A stretch of DNA of 64,000 bases from Thalassomonas viridans. Its GTDB lineage: Bacteria > Pseudomonadota > Gammaproteobacteria > Enterobacterales > Alteromonadaceae. Within the stretch, counting starts at the first letter, position 1. The number at the start of each line of letters is the position of its first letter. The stretch spans positions 3,720,001 through 3,784,000 of the forward strand of contig NZ_CP059733.1 in NCBI RefSeq assembly GCF_000948985.2, read 5' to 3'. This document shows, piece after piece, positions 9,743-19,773 of the stretch. Made by a program: the position numbers and the translations under genes. The notes under the pieces were generated by a model that saw only the letters and a program-made list of their open reading frames with translations, was not told the DNA's origin and ran no database searches.

Positions 9743-11482
9743 TTATTCCGCCCAGACATAGGTCGCCTGCACCTTATTGCCCCGCTCCAGATACTCAAGT
9801 TTTTCACACAATTGGTGTACTAACTCTATACCGCGCCCGCACAACATCACCTTATCCTTTCCCGCATGTTTGTTTTTCAGGCGGTGGTCATAAAAAGCAG
9901 CCAAATCAAAACCCTGGCCGTCATCAACTATAGTAATGATCATCTTGCCGCCACTACTCAGGGGATGATAACTTAAGCTGATGTCTATCCTGCCTGTGGC
10001 TAAATTTTTCAGCCTGGATTCCCTGACCATAAAATAATGGGCAAAGCCCGCCGCCGAGTTTTTCAGCTCGGAATTTAACCTCAAAACGCCGTGATCCAGG
10101 GCATTGACATAAAGTTCGGTTAAAATGGTATACATGTTATTCCAATGCTCACCATTACCTTCTATTTCCTGGATTTGCCCCATCGCCATAGGCACAGGAT
10201 TTACCAGCGCCAGACGTTGCCCCGTCAGGCTCAACTGCCAGTGCCAGCTCGGCTCCGAGTCCTGATGTAAGTCGGGCATTTCGCTAACGGCCAGGTTATG
10301 GGCGTTGTCATCACCGCTCAGCGCCTGCTGCCAGCCGTTACAGGGAATATCAATCAGGGAGATATCATCTTCCTGCGGCCTGCCCTGGCAAAAGTCATTG
10401 ACGGCAGCAAAAACTTTGCCAGGAATGTCCCCGTGACAAAAACCTTGCCTGGCGGCAGACTCAAACCGCTGGATGCCGTACATTTCTCCCTGATCATTTC
10501 TCGCCTCCAGAATGCCGTCGCTGATCAGCACCACCCTGTCGTCTTCTGCAACGCTGTACACCTGCAGCTGGGCCTGCGGCAGCAGGTTCGGCATCACACC
10601 CAAAGGAATATGATGAGACTCGATCTTATGCTTGATTTTACCTTCCTGGTTAAAAACATAAGTATCGGGCAGTCCGGCATTAAAAACATACGCCGACCTG
10701 TCATGCCCGGAAATACTGACGCAACAGACACAGCAAAATAAATCAACCGGCAATAGCTCATACAATTGCCGGTTGATCTGTTCGATAATTTCCATCAGGG
10801 AAAAACCTTTTTTCGTCATCACCCTGAAAGTTTCCGATAAAGGAATGGCCCCGATGGACGAACGCAGGCCATGGCCGGTAAAGTCCCCCAGCAAGACATT
10901 GACATTGCCTCCCGGGCATAACGCCGTTAACTGAATATCGCCGCTGAACAGGGCTGCCGCCTGTTTTTTGATGCCGATACGGTCCAGGGCAAAATTTCTT
11001 GCCTCAATCACCCCGGACATGATTTGCTCTGCCAGCTCGGCATCTTGCTGCTGCTCCTGCTGCAAGGTTTTCACCTGAGTATATAAGTTGCTGATACGCT
11101 GGATAGATTTGATCTTGGCCTTAAAAACTTCCGGCGAAAACGGCCGGGTCAAAATCCCGTCCCCGCCGGCTTCTATCGCTTCCACAAAGGCTTCATCGGT
11201 ATCTAGGCTGGTGATAAAAATCAGCGGGGCCAGGCTGTTGGGCGACAGGCTTTTGATGCGTTTGGCGGCCTCATAACCGTCCATCACCGGCATATGAATA
11301 TCCATCAACACCAGATCCGGCAGGTGCTCGATATACAGGGCCACCCCTACAGCCCCGTTGTTGCCTGAAAGCACCCGGTACCCTTCTTCACGAAGCAGGG
11401 TGGTCATTATCTTACAGTTTACTGCCGAGTCATCGATCACCAGGGCAAGCTTTGCATCCGGGTTTTCAACCATGGCATTCAT
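9743..11482 (-). CDS. REC-PP2C phosphatase with C-terminal HATPase domain (RsbU/SypE-like partner-switching regulator)
   Basis: 579 residues. Receiver domain first (ALVIDDSAVNCKIM; Asp in LVLMDIHMPVMDG; ILTRPFSPEVF). A SpoIIE/PP2C phosphatase domain follows (FSGDIQLTA, GNVNVLLGDFTGHGLRSSIG, VLISDGILEARN, EDDISLIDI). The last 140 residues are a GHKL ATPase of the anti-sigma type (LTELYVNALDHG, IVDDGQGFD, GRGIELV). The layout matches regulators that both phosphorylate and dephosphorylate a STAS antagonist. The STAS gene ends only three bases before this start, which supports a partnership. The receiver would set the balance between the two activities (inference). Confidence 0.9.
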   Translation of the reverse strand: MNAMVENPDAKLALVIDDSAVNCKIMTTLLREEGYRVLSGNNGAVGVALYIEHLPDLVLMDIHMPVMDGYEAAKRIKSLSPNSLAPLIFITSLDTDEAFVEAIEAGGDGILTRPFSPEVFKAKIKSIQRISNLYTQVKTLQQEQQQDAELAEQIMSGVIEARNFALDRIGIKKQAAALFSGDIQLTALCPGGNVNVLLGDFTGHGLRSSIGAIPLSETFRVMTKKGFSLMEIIEQINRQLYELLPVDLFCCVCCVSISGHDRSAYVFNAGLPDTYVFNQEGKIKHKIESHHIPLGVMPNLLPQAQLQVYSVAEDDRVVLISDGILEARNDQGEMYGIQRFESAARQGFCHGDIPGKVFAAVNDFCQGRPQEDDISLIDIPCNGWQQALSGDDNAHNLAVSEMPDLHQDSEPSWHWQLSLTGQRLALVNPVPMAMGQIQEIEGNGEHWNNMYTILTELYVNALDHGVLRLNSELKNSAAGFAHYFMVRESRLKNLATGRIDISLSYHPLSSGGKMIITIVDDGQGFDLAAFYDHRLKNKHAGKDKVMLCGRGIELVHQLCEKLEYLERGNKVQATYVWAE

Positions 11483-11485
11483 GAG

Positions 11486-11794
11486 TTATAGCTCTATGGT
11501 CAGTAAACGGTGAAACTGGGCGATCTCCAGAATTTTATTCACGGTTTCATTCGGTTTATTAATGATCACCTTGCCGGAGATTTTATCGGCATGATCCTTA
11601 AGCAATAAAATCATGCCCAGCGCCGAACTGTCCATATAACTGGTTTTATCCAGGTTCAGGGTAAAAACCGTGCCGTTGGTATCGCAATCGGCGTAAGATT
11701 CCCTGAACTTCTGGTGTAATGAAAAATCAAACCTGTCTTCAATTGAGATAGAAACATTTTGATTATCTGCTGAAATCACTTTTTCAATCGACAT
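11486..11794 (-). CDS. STAS-domain anti-sigma factor antagonist-like protein
   Basis: 102 residues, a single STAS domain. The phosphorylatable Ser motif is present as YMDSSALGMILLLKD, so this is probably the substrate of the REC-PP2C-ATPase encoded immediately downstream. Together they would form a partner-switching module whose output target (a sigma factor, cyclase or other enzyme) is not evident here. It lies directly after the MCP-like gene in the same direction. AGGGAG upstream of the ATG supports the start. Confidence 0.9.
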   Translation of the reverse strand: MSIEKVISADNQNVSISIEDRFDFSLHQKFRESYADCDTNGTVFTLNLDKTSYMDSSALGMILLLKDHADKISGKVIINKPNETVNKILEIAQFHRLLTIEL

Positions 11795-11833
11795 AAAAAC
11801 TCCCTGGTTTGCCTGGTTTAACGTTAGCGGTTG

Positions 11834-13120
11834 TTAAAATAAATCAACAGCCCCTTCCTCCATTGATTCCTGTTCAACAGTGCGGTGTTGGGCCGCAGAT
11901 TTCGTTTGTTCGAACACCTGCTGGCAACATAGCTGTAACTTCCTTAACTGGCCGTCAATATTTTGCTCCTCCAGCAGGGTTAATTGGTCAATTTCCCCGG
12001 TGATGGCTTTTAAGCTATCGAGGTTGTTGCCGATAGCTTGGAGGATCTGACGGGTTAAATCTTCAAACTGCAAAGAACGTATGCCAACGGATACGTTTTC
12101 ACTAAGCTGAGGCGACAGCGCCGCCAGTTCAGCAACCGTATCATTGGTTTTCCGGTTAACAATTTCTGCCTGCTCCATCATGCTATTAACCCTGTCTTTG
12201 GCTTCCAGGGTTGAACTCATGTCAGCAGAGGCGATCACCTCGACCGAATCTTTAAGCTTACTGATAATGCCCTGCACCTGATAAATGGACTCGCGGATGT
12301 TGTCGTTTAGCTCGCTGGAATTAAGCGATAACGAACGTACTTCATTGGCGACGACCGCAAAGCCCCTGCCGGCTTCGCCGGCACGGGCGGCTTCAATCGC
12401 GGCATTTAACGCCAGCAAGTTGGTCTGCTTGGCCAGGCTTTCCACCTGGCCGAGAAGATTAAACACCAGTTCAAACTGCGCCACCATTTCATCAAGAAAA
12501 GTCATGGTTTCCAGGCTCTGCTTACTGGTTTGAACGATCACTTCGATAAAATCATCCAGCACCCGGCGGGAATCATCAATAAAGGTCTCGAAGACATTAA
12601 CCTGGCCGGTCTCGGGATCATATTTTTGATCAATAACTTCATTAAACAGCCGCTGCTGCTCATCACTGATTTCCTGTAAACCTTTAAAGCTGCTTGACAC
12701 GCCGACAACAGCATCGGCAAGCACAGTACTGGTGCGTTTCACTTCGTTGTCTATAACCTCCACTTCCTGCGACAGGGATTTATTCAAATCCATCAATACC
12801 GACTGCATCATCACCTGCCAGTCCTGCGCCTCCTCTACAGTTGAGTCCTCGTCAGCGGTGGCCGGGCTTTCCCCGGTTAATTCTCCGTTTAATTCCCCGG
12901 AGGGCTCGCCGGTTAGTTCCCCGGATAAGGTTTTTTGCAGTAAGCTATTACGTAATATCATCACAAACAGTGCTAACAACATAATTAGCAGCAAAATATT
13001 CACCAGCTGCTGGCCGATAAACAACACGTTGAGCAGGCCTATGCTTACCCCCAGGAGCCCGAACACCGATAAGAATGAACTTGACAGGAGCTGCTGAACT
13101 CTTACTTTATTGCCTAACAT
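11834..13120 (-). CDS. Membrane-anchored methyl-accepting chemotaxis-like protein without a sensor domain
   Basis: 428 residues. Two hydrophobic helices lie close to the N-terminus ([15 protein letters not shown] and [18 protein letters not shown]) with almost no periplasmic loop, so it probably senses an internal or membrane state. A short Gly-Glu-rich linker of repeated GEL/GEP units follows, then a long coiled-coil signalling region with the MCP hairpin core ([31 protein letters not shown]). It ends in the acidic tail EEGAVDLF. The frame extends to 13141, but the ATG at 13120 has AGGAGG six bases before it. The gene overlaps the end of cheB by 14 bases. Confidence 0.9.
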   Translation of the reverse strand: MLGNKVRVQQLLSSSFLSVFGLLGVSIGLLNVLFIGQQLVNILLLIMLLALFVMILRNSLLQKTLSGELTGEPSGELNGELTGESPATADEDSTVEEAQDWQVMMQSVLMDLNKSLSQEVEVIDNEVKRTSTVLADAVVGVSSSFKGLQEISDEQQRLFNEVIDQKYDPETGQVNVFETFIDDSRRVLDDFIEVIVQTSKQSLETMTFLDEMVAQFELVFNLLGQVESLAKQTNLLALNAAIEAARAGEAGRGFAVVANEVRSLSLNSSELNDNIRESIYQVQGIISKLKDSVEVIASADMSSTLEAKDRVNSMMEQAEIVNRKTNDTVAELAALSPQLSENVSVGIRSLQFEDLTRQILQAIGNNLDSLKAITGEIDQLTLLEEQNIDGQLRKLQLCCQQVFEQTKSAAQHRTVEQESMEEGAVDLF

Positions 13121-14195
13121 TGAGTGCCTCCTGCATCTCATCGCGTTTTAGCGAGGCAAAATCCAGCAATTTGCCTGCTATCTCCGCCAGCGGATATTGT
13201 TCCGTTTGCGCATTAAGGGCAAAGGCTTTTCCCGGCATACCCCATACCAGGCTGGTCGCCTTATCCTGAATCAAGGTCCTGGCTCCCTGCTGCTTTAATG
13301 CCAGCATAGCCTGGGCGCCGTCTTGCCCCATGCCGGTAAGCAACACTGCCTGCACATTACCGGCATAGGGCAACAGGGAATCAAACATCACCTCCACCGA
13401 AGGCTTATGCCGGTTTACTTCTTCCGAGTCTTCCAGCAGGCAATATAACATGCCGTTTTTTTGCTCTATTTTCAGGTGCCTGTCTCCGGGGGCAATATAA
13501 ACATTGCCGGCATATATCTTTTGCCCGTGCCGGGCTTCCTGCACCGCCATCTGGCAACAGGCATTAAGGCGGCTGGCAAAACGGGCACTGAAGGTGGCGG
13601 GAATATGCTGGGTGATCACCACAGGAGGGCAAGTTGACGGCAGGCGCAGCAAAATACTTTTTATCGCTTCGGTTCCCCCGGTTGAAGCCCCGATGGCGAT
13701 AAGATGGTTGCGGCGCCCGCTGCCGGCAAAGGGCAGCACAGACAAATCCGGCTTTATCGCCAGGGTATTACTCAACTTAAGACTTTTTAAATGTATGCCC
13801 GCCGCCTGTTTGACCTTACTCACCAGCAACTCTTTGAACGAGTCTTGCTGCGCGATTAAAGACTCAACATCGGGCTTAGTGATATAATCGACAGCACCTG
13901 TCTCCAGGGCTGTCAGGGTCGTGTCGGCGCCCCGGGAGGTCAGGGTCGATAACATCACCACAGGCATGGGACGCAGGCGCATCAGATTCGAGAGAAAGGT
14001 CAGCCCGTCCATTTTCGGCATTTCCACATCCAGGGTTAAGACATCGGGATTGAGCTGTTTGATCTTTTCCCGGGCATCATAAGGATCTTCGGCTTCACCG
14101 ACCACTTGAATCTCGCTGTCCTGCGCCAATAACGCCGTCAGAATATTGCGTATCGTCGCCGAATCGTCCACCACTAACACTTTGATCTTGTTCAT
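13107..14195 (-). CDS. cheB: Chemotaxis protein-glutamate methylesterase CheB
   Basis: 362 residues. The receiver domain has Asp56 ([13 protein letters not shown]) as phospho-acceptor. The C-terminal methylesterase carries the catalytic triad regions: Ser in [13 protein letters not shown], His in [12 protein letters not shown], and Asp in [13 protein letters not shown]. It removes methyl groups from, or deamidates, receptor glutamines, opposing CheR, to provide adaptation. Its neighbours, cheD and cheR upstream and a receptor downstream, are those of an F7/Che2-type chemosensory operon. Confidence 0.96.
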   Translation of the reverse strand: MNKIKVLVVDDSATIRNILTALLAQDSEIQVVGEAEDPYDAREKIKQLNPDVLTLDVEMPKMDGLTFLSNLMRLRPMPVVMLSTLTSRGADTTLTALETGAVDYITKPDVESLIAQQDSFKELLVSKVKQAAGIHLKSLKLSNTLAIKPDLSVLPFAGSGRRNHLIAIGASTGGTEAIKSILLRLPSTCPPVVITQHIPATFSARFASRLNACCQMAVQEARHGQKIYAGNVYIAPGDRHLKIEQKNGMLYCLLEDSEEVNRHKPSVEVMFDSLLPYAGNVQAVLLTGMGQDGAQAMLALKQQGARTLIQDKATSLVWGMPGKAFALNAQTEQYPLAEIAGKLLDFASLKRDEMQEALNVRQ

Positions 14196-14245
14196 TTAGT
14201 AATATCCCTTACTAAAATGTCCCATGCCGCCTTATGGCCCCGGCA

Positions 14246-14890
14246 TTAAAACAGTTCCACCTCGCCACCGACTGCCTGGCGCTCAATTCTATGCTGATAG
14301 TTTCTTTCCCTGCGCGCTATGGTATCGTTGTGCAAATTATCCAGGCGCTTAATAAAAGCCTTGCCGTTTGCCGGTTCAAAGATCACCTTACGCGGACAAC
14401 AGGCCCCGAGATCGGCATTATCTATACTGATATTTTCGTGTTTAAGATAACCGAGCACAAAATCGATATTGCTTTGCCCGACATCTGACATTTGCTTTAA
14501 CACTTTACCGCCGCCAAACACCTTAGCGCGAAAATTAATCCGCCTTCCGCCATAGCTTAAAATCTTATTGATCAAATGCTCCATGGCATAATTGCCGTAA
14601 CGTGTGGCATCTGATAGCCCTTTTCTTTGCCCCCAGTCCACCTCAGCCGCTTCTTTTGGCGTACTGGGCAACATAAAATGGTTCATGCCGCCAACCCCGC
14701 TGTGCTTATCCCAGATGCAGGCCGCCACACAGGAGCCTAAAGTGGTGGCAATGGCAACATTTTCCCTGGTGATGTAAAACTCACCGGGCAGTATTTTTGC
14801 CACTACTGTCTGCCGCCGGGGATCCCAATAATGATTTATATGGGAAAACTCCGGCAAACACCTGTGCAAACTCGCCCTGCCCGCTGCCAT
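14246..14890 (-). CDS. cheD: Chemoreceptor glutamine deamidase CheD
   Basis: 214 residues, family-typical length. Key motif TLGSCVAACIWD contains the catalytic Cys, and GVGGMNHFMLP contains the catalytic His; FRAKVFGGGKVL is a further conserved block. CheD deamidates receptor glutamines and, in Pseudomonas aeruginosa Che2, also binds the Aer2 tail. It lies nine bases after cheR. No strong ribosome-binding site precedes the ATG, so translation may depend on coupling. The C-terminus GGEVELF resembles the acidic LF tails of two other proteins in this array. Confidence 0.95.
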   Translation of the reverse strand: MAAGRASLHRCLPEFSHINHYWDPRRQTVVAKILPGEFYITRENVAIATTLGSCVAACIWDKHSGVGGMNHFMLPSTPKEAAEVDWGQRKGLSDATRYGNYAMEHLINKILSYGGRRINFRAKVFGGGKVLKQMSDVGQSNIDFVLGYLKHENISIDNADLGACCPRKVIFEPANGKAFIKRLDNLHNDTIARRERNYQHRIERQAVGGEVELF

Positions 14891-14899
14891 TTACTTCAC

Positions 14900-15787
14900 T
14901 CAAGAAACCGCTTGTGCCTGCAGCGGCTCTCCTCCTTTGGCCAGGGGTTTACGAAAGATAGTACGGCCAATATTATCAAAATATTTTTGAAACTCTCCCA
15001 GGCTTTCACTATGTCCAAGCATTAACAAGCCGCCCGGCTTTAAATATTCATAATAACGGGCAAACAAATCCTGCTGGGTATCCTTGTCAAAGTAGATAAT
15101 GACATTACGGCAAAAAATAACGTCAAAAACCCCTTTCATGGGCCACTGGTGCAACAAATTTAACTGTTTAAAGGTGATCAGCTCGCTTAAACTGCCGGCG
15201 ACCCTGATTTTATCCGTCTGGCTGCCCGTGCCCTTCTGAAAATACTTGCTTTTAATCTCCTGCGGCAGATCGGCGATTTTGTCCCGGTCATAAATCCCCT
15301 GCTGCGCCTTGGACAAGACATTACTGTCGATATCCGTGGCCAGCACCTTTACATCCCAGCGGGATAACTGCCCCTGCATCGCCTCTGACAAACAAATGGC
15401 AATACTATAGGGTTCTTCCCCCGTAGAGCAGGCCGACGACCAGATACGCAGCCGCTTTTGTCCGTTTTCGGCCAGCAAGGCCGGCAATTCCTGCTGCCCG
15501 AGATAATCAAAATGGTGCTGCTCGCGGAAGAAGCTGGTCAGGTTAGTGGTAATGGCGTTAATAAAGTAAGTTTGCTCCTGCTCGGGATTGGCTTTGAGTA
15601 AACGACAATAATCGCTGAAACTGGCTAAACCGCGATCCCGGATAATACGGGAGAAACGCCGGTAAACCATTTCCCGTTTACCTTCGCCCAGCACTATGCC
15701 GGTACGCTCGTGCACATACCGGCAAATAAAGTCAAACTCCTGCGAATTTAACGTAAGTGCACTGTTACGCTGTTCTTCACTAACCAT
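14900..15787 (-). CDS. cheR: Chemotaxis protein methyltransferase CheR
   Basis: 295 residues. An N-terminal helical domain (EFDFICRYVHERTGIVL) is followed by the SAM-dependent methyltransferase domain (LRIWSSACSTGEEPYSIAI, VLATDIDSNVLSKA, VIFCRNVIIYFD, LMLGHSESL). It methylates glutamates on the receptor's adaptation helices. It starts three bases after the stop of the globin-PAS receptor, whose EWEEF C-terminus is a CheR-tethering pentapeptide of the xWxxF class, so substrate and enzyme are adjacent. Confidence 0.96.
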   Translation of the reverse strand: MVSEEQRNSALTLNSQEFDFICRYVHERTGIVLGEGKREMVYRRFSRIIRDRGLASFSDYCRLLKANPEQEQTYFINAITTNLTSFFREQHHFDYLGQQELPALLAENGQKRLRIWSSACSTGEEPYSIAICLSEAMQGQLSRWDVKVLATDIDSNVLSKAQQGIYDRDKIADLPQEIKSKYFQKGTGSQTDKIRVAGSLSELITFKQLNLLHQWPMKGVFDVIFCRNVIIYFDKDTQQDLFARYYEYLKPGGLLMLGHSESLGEFQKYFDNIGRTIFRKPLAKGGEPLQAQAVS

Positions 15788-15790
15788 AGG

Positions 15791-18700
15791 TTAAAATTCT
15801 TCCCATTCTTTATCGGATTGCGTCACCGGACGCGGCTTACGGCTCAGCCCGGGTTTCGCCTGTCCGGCCGCAGTCTTTCGTCCCCCCTCAACAGTCGGAC
15901 TTTTGCCATAAGAGGCACTGGCATGCTGCTCACCGTTATTAAAGAAGTCCACCTGTTCAAGCAGCGATTGCGCCTGCTCTTCCATGGCTTTACTCGAAGC
16001 CGTCGCCTCCTCCACCAGGGCAGCATTTTGCTGGGTCATTTCATCCATCTGACTGACCGCGGCGCTGACCTCTCCGATACCGGCAGACTGCTCTTTACCG
16101 GCACTGTCGATATCGCCGATCATGCTGCTGACTTCTTCGATGGCACTGACCAGCTCGGTAAAGGTCTGCCCGGTTTCATCCACCAGTTTAGTGCCCTGGC
16201 CTACCGCTTCGACACTGTCATTGATCAGTCCCTTGATTTCTTTGGCGGCCCCGGCAGAGCGCTGTGCCAGGTTACGCACTTCGGCAGCAACCACGGCAAA
16301 ACCCCGTCCCTGCTCGCCGGCCCTGGCCGCTTCAACCGCGGCATTAAGCGCCAGCAAATTGGTCTGAAAGGCAATCTCATCGATTACACTGATAATATCG
16401 GCAATTTTCTTGCTGGACTTATTGATATCACTCATAGCTTCAATGGCATTTTTTACCACCTCGCCGCCATTACTGGCTTTTGCCATAACCGAGCCCGAGA
16501 GCTTACTTGCTTCCGTGGTATTTTCGGCATTTTGCTGTACAGTACTGGTGAGCTCTTCCATCGCCGAGGCCGTCTCTTCCAGGCTGGAGGCCTGGGACTC
16601 GGTACGGTGGCTTAATTCGTTATTACCGGCGGCAATTTCCCGGGCCGCCTCAAAAACACTGCCGGAAGCACTGCGGATCTCATCCACCATCTTGCTCAGG
16701 TTTTCAATCGAGCCGTTCATGGCATTCGCCAGTGCCAGGAACTCTCCCTGGTACTGGCCGTCCATGGCATTGGTGAGATCACCGTTGGCCAGTGCCTGGG
16801 CAACATCTATGGCATCCGTGATAGGTTCAACAATGGCATTCATCAGGTTATTGATGTTGTCGCCGAGATTTTTCATAAAACCTTCATAGGCATCGGTATC
16901 GATACGGCGGTCCAGCTCCCCGTTGATGGCGGCATTGATCAAGCCCTCCACCTGGTTTTGGGCATCTTTTTGTTCGGTTAAATCCTGCCATTGCACTGCT
17001 GTGCCCAAATGGTTATTGTCATTATCCATTAAGGCGATGCCGGTCAAAGCAAAGGTTAATCCCGCAACTATGATTTCCGTGGCATAAGGCAGGTTTGCCG
17101 GATTGCTCAGCAGATTCTGCTGGTGTGCCGGATTTTTATGGAAAGTATCGAAATTCGTACCGACAATGGTGTCAACATTAAAGGAAGGTAAAACGCTGCG
17201 CAGCTGGCTTTCCCGGCGTTTGAGCATGGCAGTCACCGCAGGGTTGGCATACACTATCACACCGTCTTTATCCGCCATCATCAAGTTCGTGGTCATGCCT
17301 TCCACCGTCGAAGTCAGCCGCCCGACCTGCACGGCATTTTTTCGTGCCTGGGTCACATCCTGCCATTCCAGTGAGTTGCCGATATATTTGCCCTCACTGT
17401 CGGTAATAGCGGTCACGTTAAGCTCAAATTTTAAATCTTCTATGGTGATGGTTGTGGTATAGGGCAGGTTGTTAATGTCTGCCAGCAACTTGCGCTGATG
17501 TGCAGGGTTGGCATGAAAACCGTCTATATTGCTGCCGATCAGGACATCGGGGTCGACTTTAAACCCTGGCCATTTTTTGGCGAAAGTGGCTTCATGTGTT
17601 CTCAATAACTGCAAAGTCGCCTCATTGGCATAGGTAATATTAAAATCCCGGTCGATCATGATACAGGCGGTACCGCTTTGATCTACGGCCCCCTGCAGTT
17701 GCACCGCCCTGTTTTTCTCCGCCACGGCCTGGGTCACATCCTGCCATTCCAGCGAATTGCCGATATATTTACCTTCACTGTCTACGATGGCGGTTACATT
17801 AAGCTCAAACTGTAACCCTTCGATAACAATGGTCGTGGTGTAAGGTAAATTGTTAATATCAGCCAACAGCTCACGCTGATGTGCCGGATTGGTATGAAAA
17901 ACATCAATATTACTGCCTATCAGGGCATCGGCATCTGCCTTGAATCCCGGCCACTTTTTCGCAAAAGTGGACTCATGCTGCTTTAACAGCTTCAGGGTCG
18001 CCTCATTGGCATAAGTAATATTAAAGTCCCGGTCGATCATGATGCAGGCAGTACCACTCTGATCTACGGCCCCCTGCAATTGCACCGCTTTATTTTTCTG
18101 GGCAAGCGCCTCTGTGATATCCTGCCATTCCAACGAGTTGCCTATATAATTACCATCACCGTCCAGGATAGCGGTCACATTAAGTTCAAAGGTTAAATGA
18201 GCCACCTGAATATTGGTTTTATAAGGTAAGTTATTAACATCATTAAGCAGGCTACGTTGATGCTCGGGATTGACATGGAAACCGTCGATACAGGAGCCGA
18301 TAATGTCGTATTTGTCCGCTTTAAATCCCGGCCATTTTTGCGCAAAAACCGCCTCATGTTTGCTCAGTAAATCTATCGTTGCCTGATTGGCATAATTGAT
18401 GATGAAATCCCGGTCAATCATCATAATAGGGGTGGTTGATTGGTCCAGCGCGCCTTGCAGGCGCACAGCCAGCTCTTCTATTTCATTTGTTTGAGTTTTC
18501 ATATCAGGCTCTTTCAGCTGAGTTGAATTAGTTGATTGGGTGGATTTTGACGTAGCAGCAAACTTTTTCCGACTTTGAGACTGCGTCGTTTTGCTTTTAC
18601 CGGTTTTCGCCGTTTTGCGCTCTTTCACTGCGGTAATAACATCACTGTCGCCGTCCGCACCAGAGCTATTGGCCGCTTTTGATGCCCGAACGCCGGATGC

Positions 18701-19141
18701 GGTTTCCGCTTGGGCAAGCTCCAGCTCTTTCTCAAGCGCTTCGGCAGCGGCTATCATGGTCGAAGACAAGGTTTGGTACGCCTGAATCCAGGCCTTTTTT
18801 ACCGCGGGAGTAAAATCATCGCCAAGGCCCGAGGCGAGCGTCGTCAATAAGGCTTCGCCAACCGTTTCATAATGCCGGGATTCAACCCCGTAAGCCAGGT
18901 GGCGCTGCCCCAGTTTTTGCAGTGCCGGCAACAACTTGTCGGGTTTATCAAGCAGCTTAATGGCACTGTCGAGCATAGCCATTAATTTCCCTCCCTGCTC
19001 GGCAATGTCGCCTTTAAACAGGGGTTTAAGCGAAGGTGATAAATCAAACAGCGTTTTATAAAAGATATCCGCCGCCTGCGGGGCTATGGGCAGCACTTTT
19101 TTCCAGCTTTCCTGAACCAAAGTCATCTGTTTCGGCGTCAT
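15791..19141 (-). CDS. Soluble globin-(PAS)4-HAMP-MCP chemoreceptor (Aer2-like, multi-heme candidate)
   Basis: 1116 residues, no TM helix. Residues 1-140 are a globin close to single-domain or flavohemoglobin globins; [23 protein letters not shown] places the proximal His at about 81. A basic, Ser/Thr/Lys-rich linker (145-220) leads to four PAS domains starting near 228, 355, 482 and 609. Each has FHxNPxHQ (His 289/294, 416/421, 543/548, 668/673) and a Trp in the final strand (EWQD or QWQD), as in heme-binding Aer2 PAS. HAMP-like units ([37 protein letters not shown]) and an MCP hairpin ([19 protein letters not shown]) follow. It ends in EWEEF, a CheR/CheD tether. Heme binding is inferred from motifs. 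An in-frame Met at 214 could give a globin-less form. Confidence 0.93.
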   Translation of the reverse strand: MTPKQMTLVQESWKKVLPIAPQAADIFYKTLFDLSPSLKPLFKGDIAEQGGKLMAMLDSAIKLLDKPDKLLPALQKLGQRHLAYGVESRHYETVGEALLTTLASGLGDDFTPAVKKAWIQAYQTLSSTMIAAAEALEKELELAQAETASGVRASKAANSSGADGDSDVITAVKERKTAKTGKSKTTQSQSRKKFAATSKSTQSTNSTQLKEPDMKTQTNEIEELAVRLQGALDQSTTPIMMIDRDFIINYANQATIDLLSKHEAVFAQKWPGFKADKYDIIGSCIDGFHVNPEHQRSLLNDVNNLPYKTNIQVAHLTFELNVTAILDGDGNYIGNSLEWQDITEALAQKNKAVQLQGAVDQSGTACIMIDRDFNITYANEATLKLLKQHESTFAKKWPGFKADADALIGSNIDVFHTNPAHQRELLADINNLPYTTTIVIEGLQFELNVTAIVDSEGKYIGNSLEWQDVTQAVAEKNRAVQLQGAVDQSGTACIMIDRDFNITYANEATLQLLRTHEATFAKKWPGFKVDPDVLIGSNIDGFHANPAHQRKLLADINNLPYTTTITIEDLKFELNVTAITDSEGKYIGNSLEWQDVTQARKNAVQVGRLTSTVEGMTTNLMMADKDGVIVYANPAVTAMLKRRESQLRSVLPSFNVDTIVGTNFDTFHKNPAHQQNLLSNPANLPYATEIIVAGLTFALTGIALMDNDNNHLGTAVQWQDLTEQKDAQNQVEGLINAAINGELDRRIDTDAYEGFMKNLGDNINNLMNAIVEPITDAIDVAQALANGDLTNAMDGQYQGEFLALANAMNGSIENLSKMVDEIRSASGSVFEAAREIAAGNNELSHRTESQASSLEETASAMEELTSTVQQNAENTTEASKLSGSVMAKASNGGEVVKNAIEAMSDINKSSKKIADIISVIDEIAFQTNLLALNAAVEAARAGEQGRGFAVVAAEVRNLAQRSAGAAKEIKGLINDSVEAVGQGTKLVDETGQTFTELVSAIEEVSSMIGDIDSAGKEQSAGIGEVSAAVSQMDEMTQQNAALVEEATASSKAMEEQAQSLLEQVDFFNNGEQHASASYGKSPTVEGGRKTAAGQAKPGLSRKPRPVTQSDKEWEEF
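17347..18489 (-). repeat. Three tandem 381-bp repeats encoding PAS domains 1-3 of the receptor
   Basis: The same blocks recur at a fixed 381-bp period (127 codons); for example ATCCTGCCATTCCA begins at 17357, 17738 and 18119. Units 2 and 3 are closest to each other in both DNA and protein; unit 1 is more diverged. The fourth PAS domain, downstream in the protein, lacks clear DNA similarity and keeps only the protein motifs. This points to recent internal duplication rather than ancient assembly of unrelated PAS modules. Confidence 0.9.
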
Positions 19142-19224
19142 AACCTGTATTCCTTACGTTGTTATTACGGTTATATCTGTCCTTACTGTACAACCTCACC
19201 AGCAGATTTTTATGGCATGCCAGC

Positions 19225-19713
19225 TCAAGCTTCGACCTGGTCAAGTGCCACTTTTTCCATGCGATACAATTCCTCATGATCGAGCAGGGTTTTTGAATCC
19301 AGCAAAATAATCAATTTATCCTCTATCGAGGCCAGTCCCTTTAAAAAACAGTTATCAACCACATGGCCAAATGACGGCGCCGGACGGATAGCCCGGCTAT
19401 TGAACTTATAAACTTCCGATACGGCATCAACCACTATCCCCACCACCATAGGGTTCTGCTTATCGTGATTGCTTAAAATAATGGTGACGGTTTGCTCATT
19501 GTATTCCAGCGGCTCTTTGCCAAAGCGCAGGCGCAAATCTATGATAGGGATAATTACGCCGCGTAAATTGATCACCCCTTTGATATAGGCGGGTTTATTG
19601 GGCAGTTCGGTTAGTGCGCTCCATACCCTGATTTCCTGGACACATAAAATATCAACACCAAACTCTTCTCCCTGTAGCATAAAGGTAAGGTATTCTTGTT
19701 CTGTTTCCATCAT
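19225..19713 (-). CDS. cheW: CheW coupling protein (second copy)
   Basis: 162 residues, CheW domain throughout: EYLTFMLQGEEFGVDILCVQEIR, YIKGVINLRGVIIPIIDLRLRFG, VGIVVDAVSEVYKF. It bridges receptor and CheA. It differs clearly from the preceding cheW copy, so the two are paralogs rather than a recent duplication. The gene lies between the first cheW and the globin-PAS receptor, which may be its specific partner (inference). Confidence 0.95.
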   Translation of the reverse strand: MMETEQEYLTFMLQGEEFGVDILCVQEIRVWSALTELPNKPAYIKGVINLRGVIIPIIDLRLRFGKEPLEYNEQTVTIILSNHDKQNPMVVGIVVDAVSEVYKFNSRAIRPAPSFGHVVDNCFLKGLASIEDKLIILLDSKTLLDHEELYRMEKVALDQVEA

Positions 19714-19773
19714 AATATGTCCTTTTAGTCCATATACCTGTGTTATGTCAGGTTAACTCAAAACAGCCCTGTA

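Noticed and set aside
17347..18489. Regular long repeats considered as a CRISPR or mobile-element array
   Set aside because: The 381-bp units are in frame and encode PAS domains; there are no short repeats with unique spacers.
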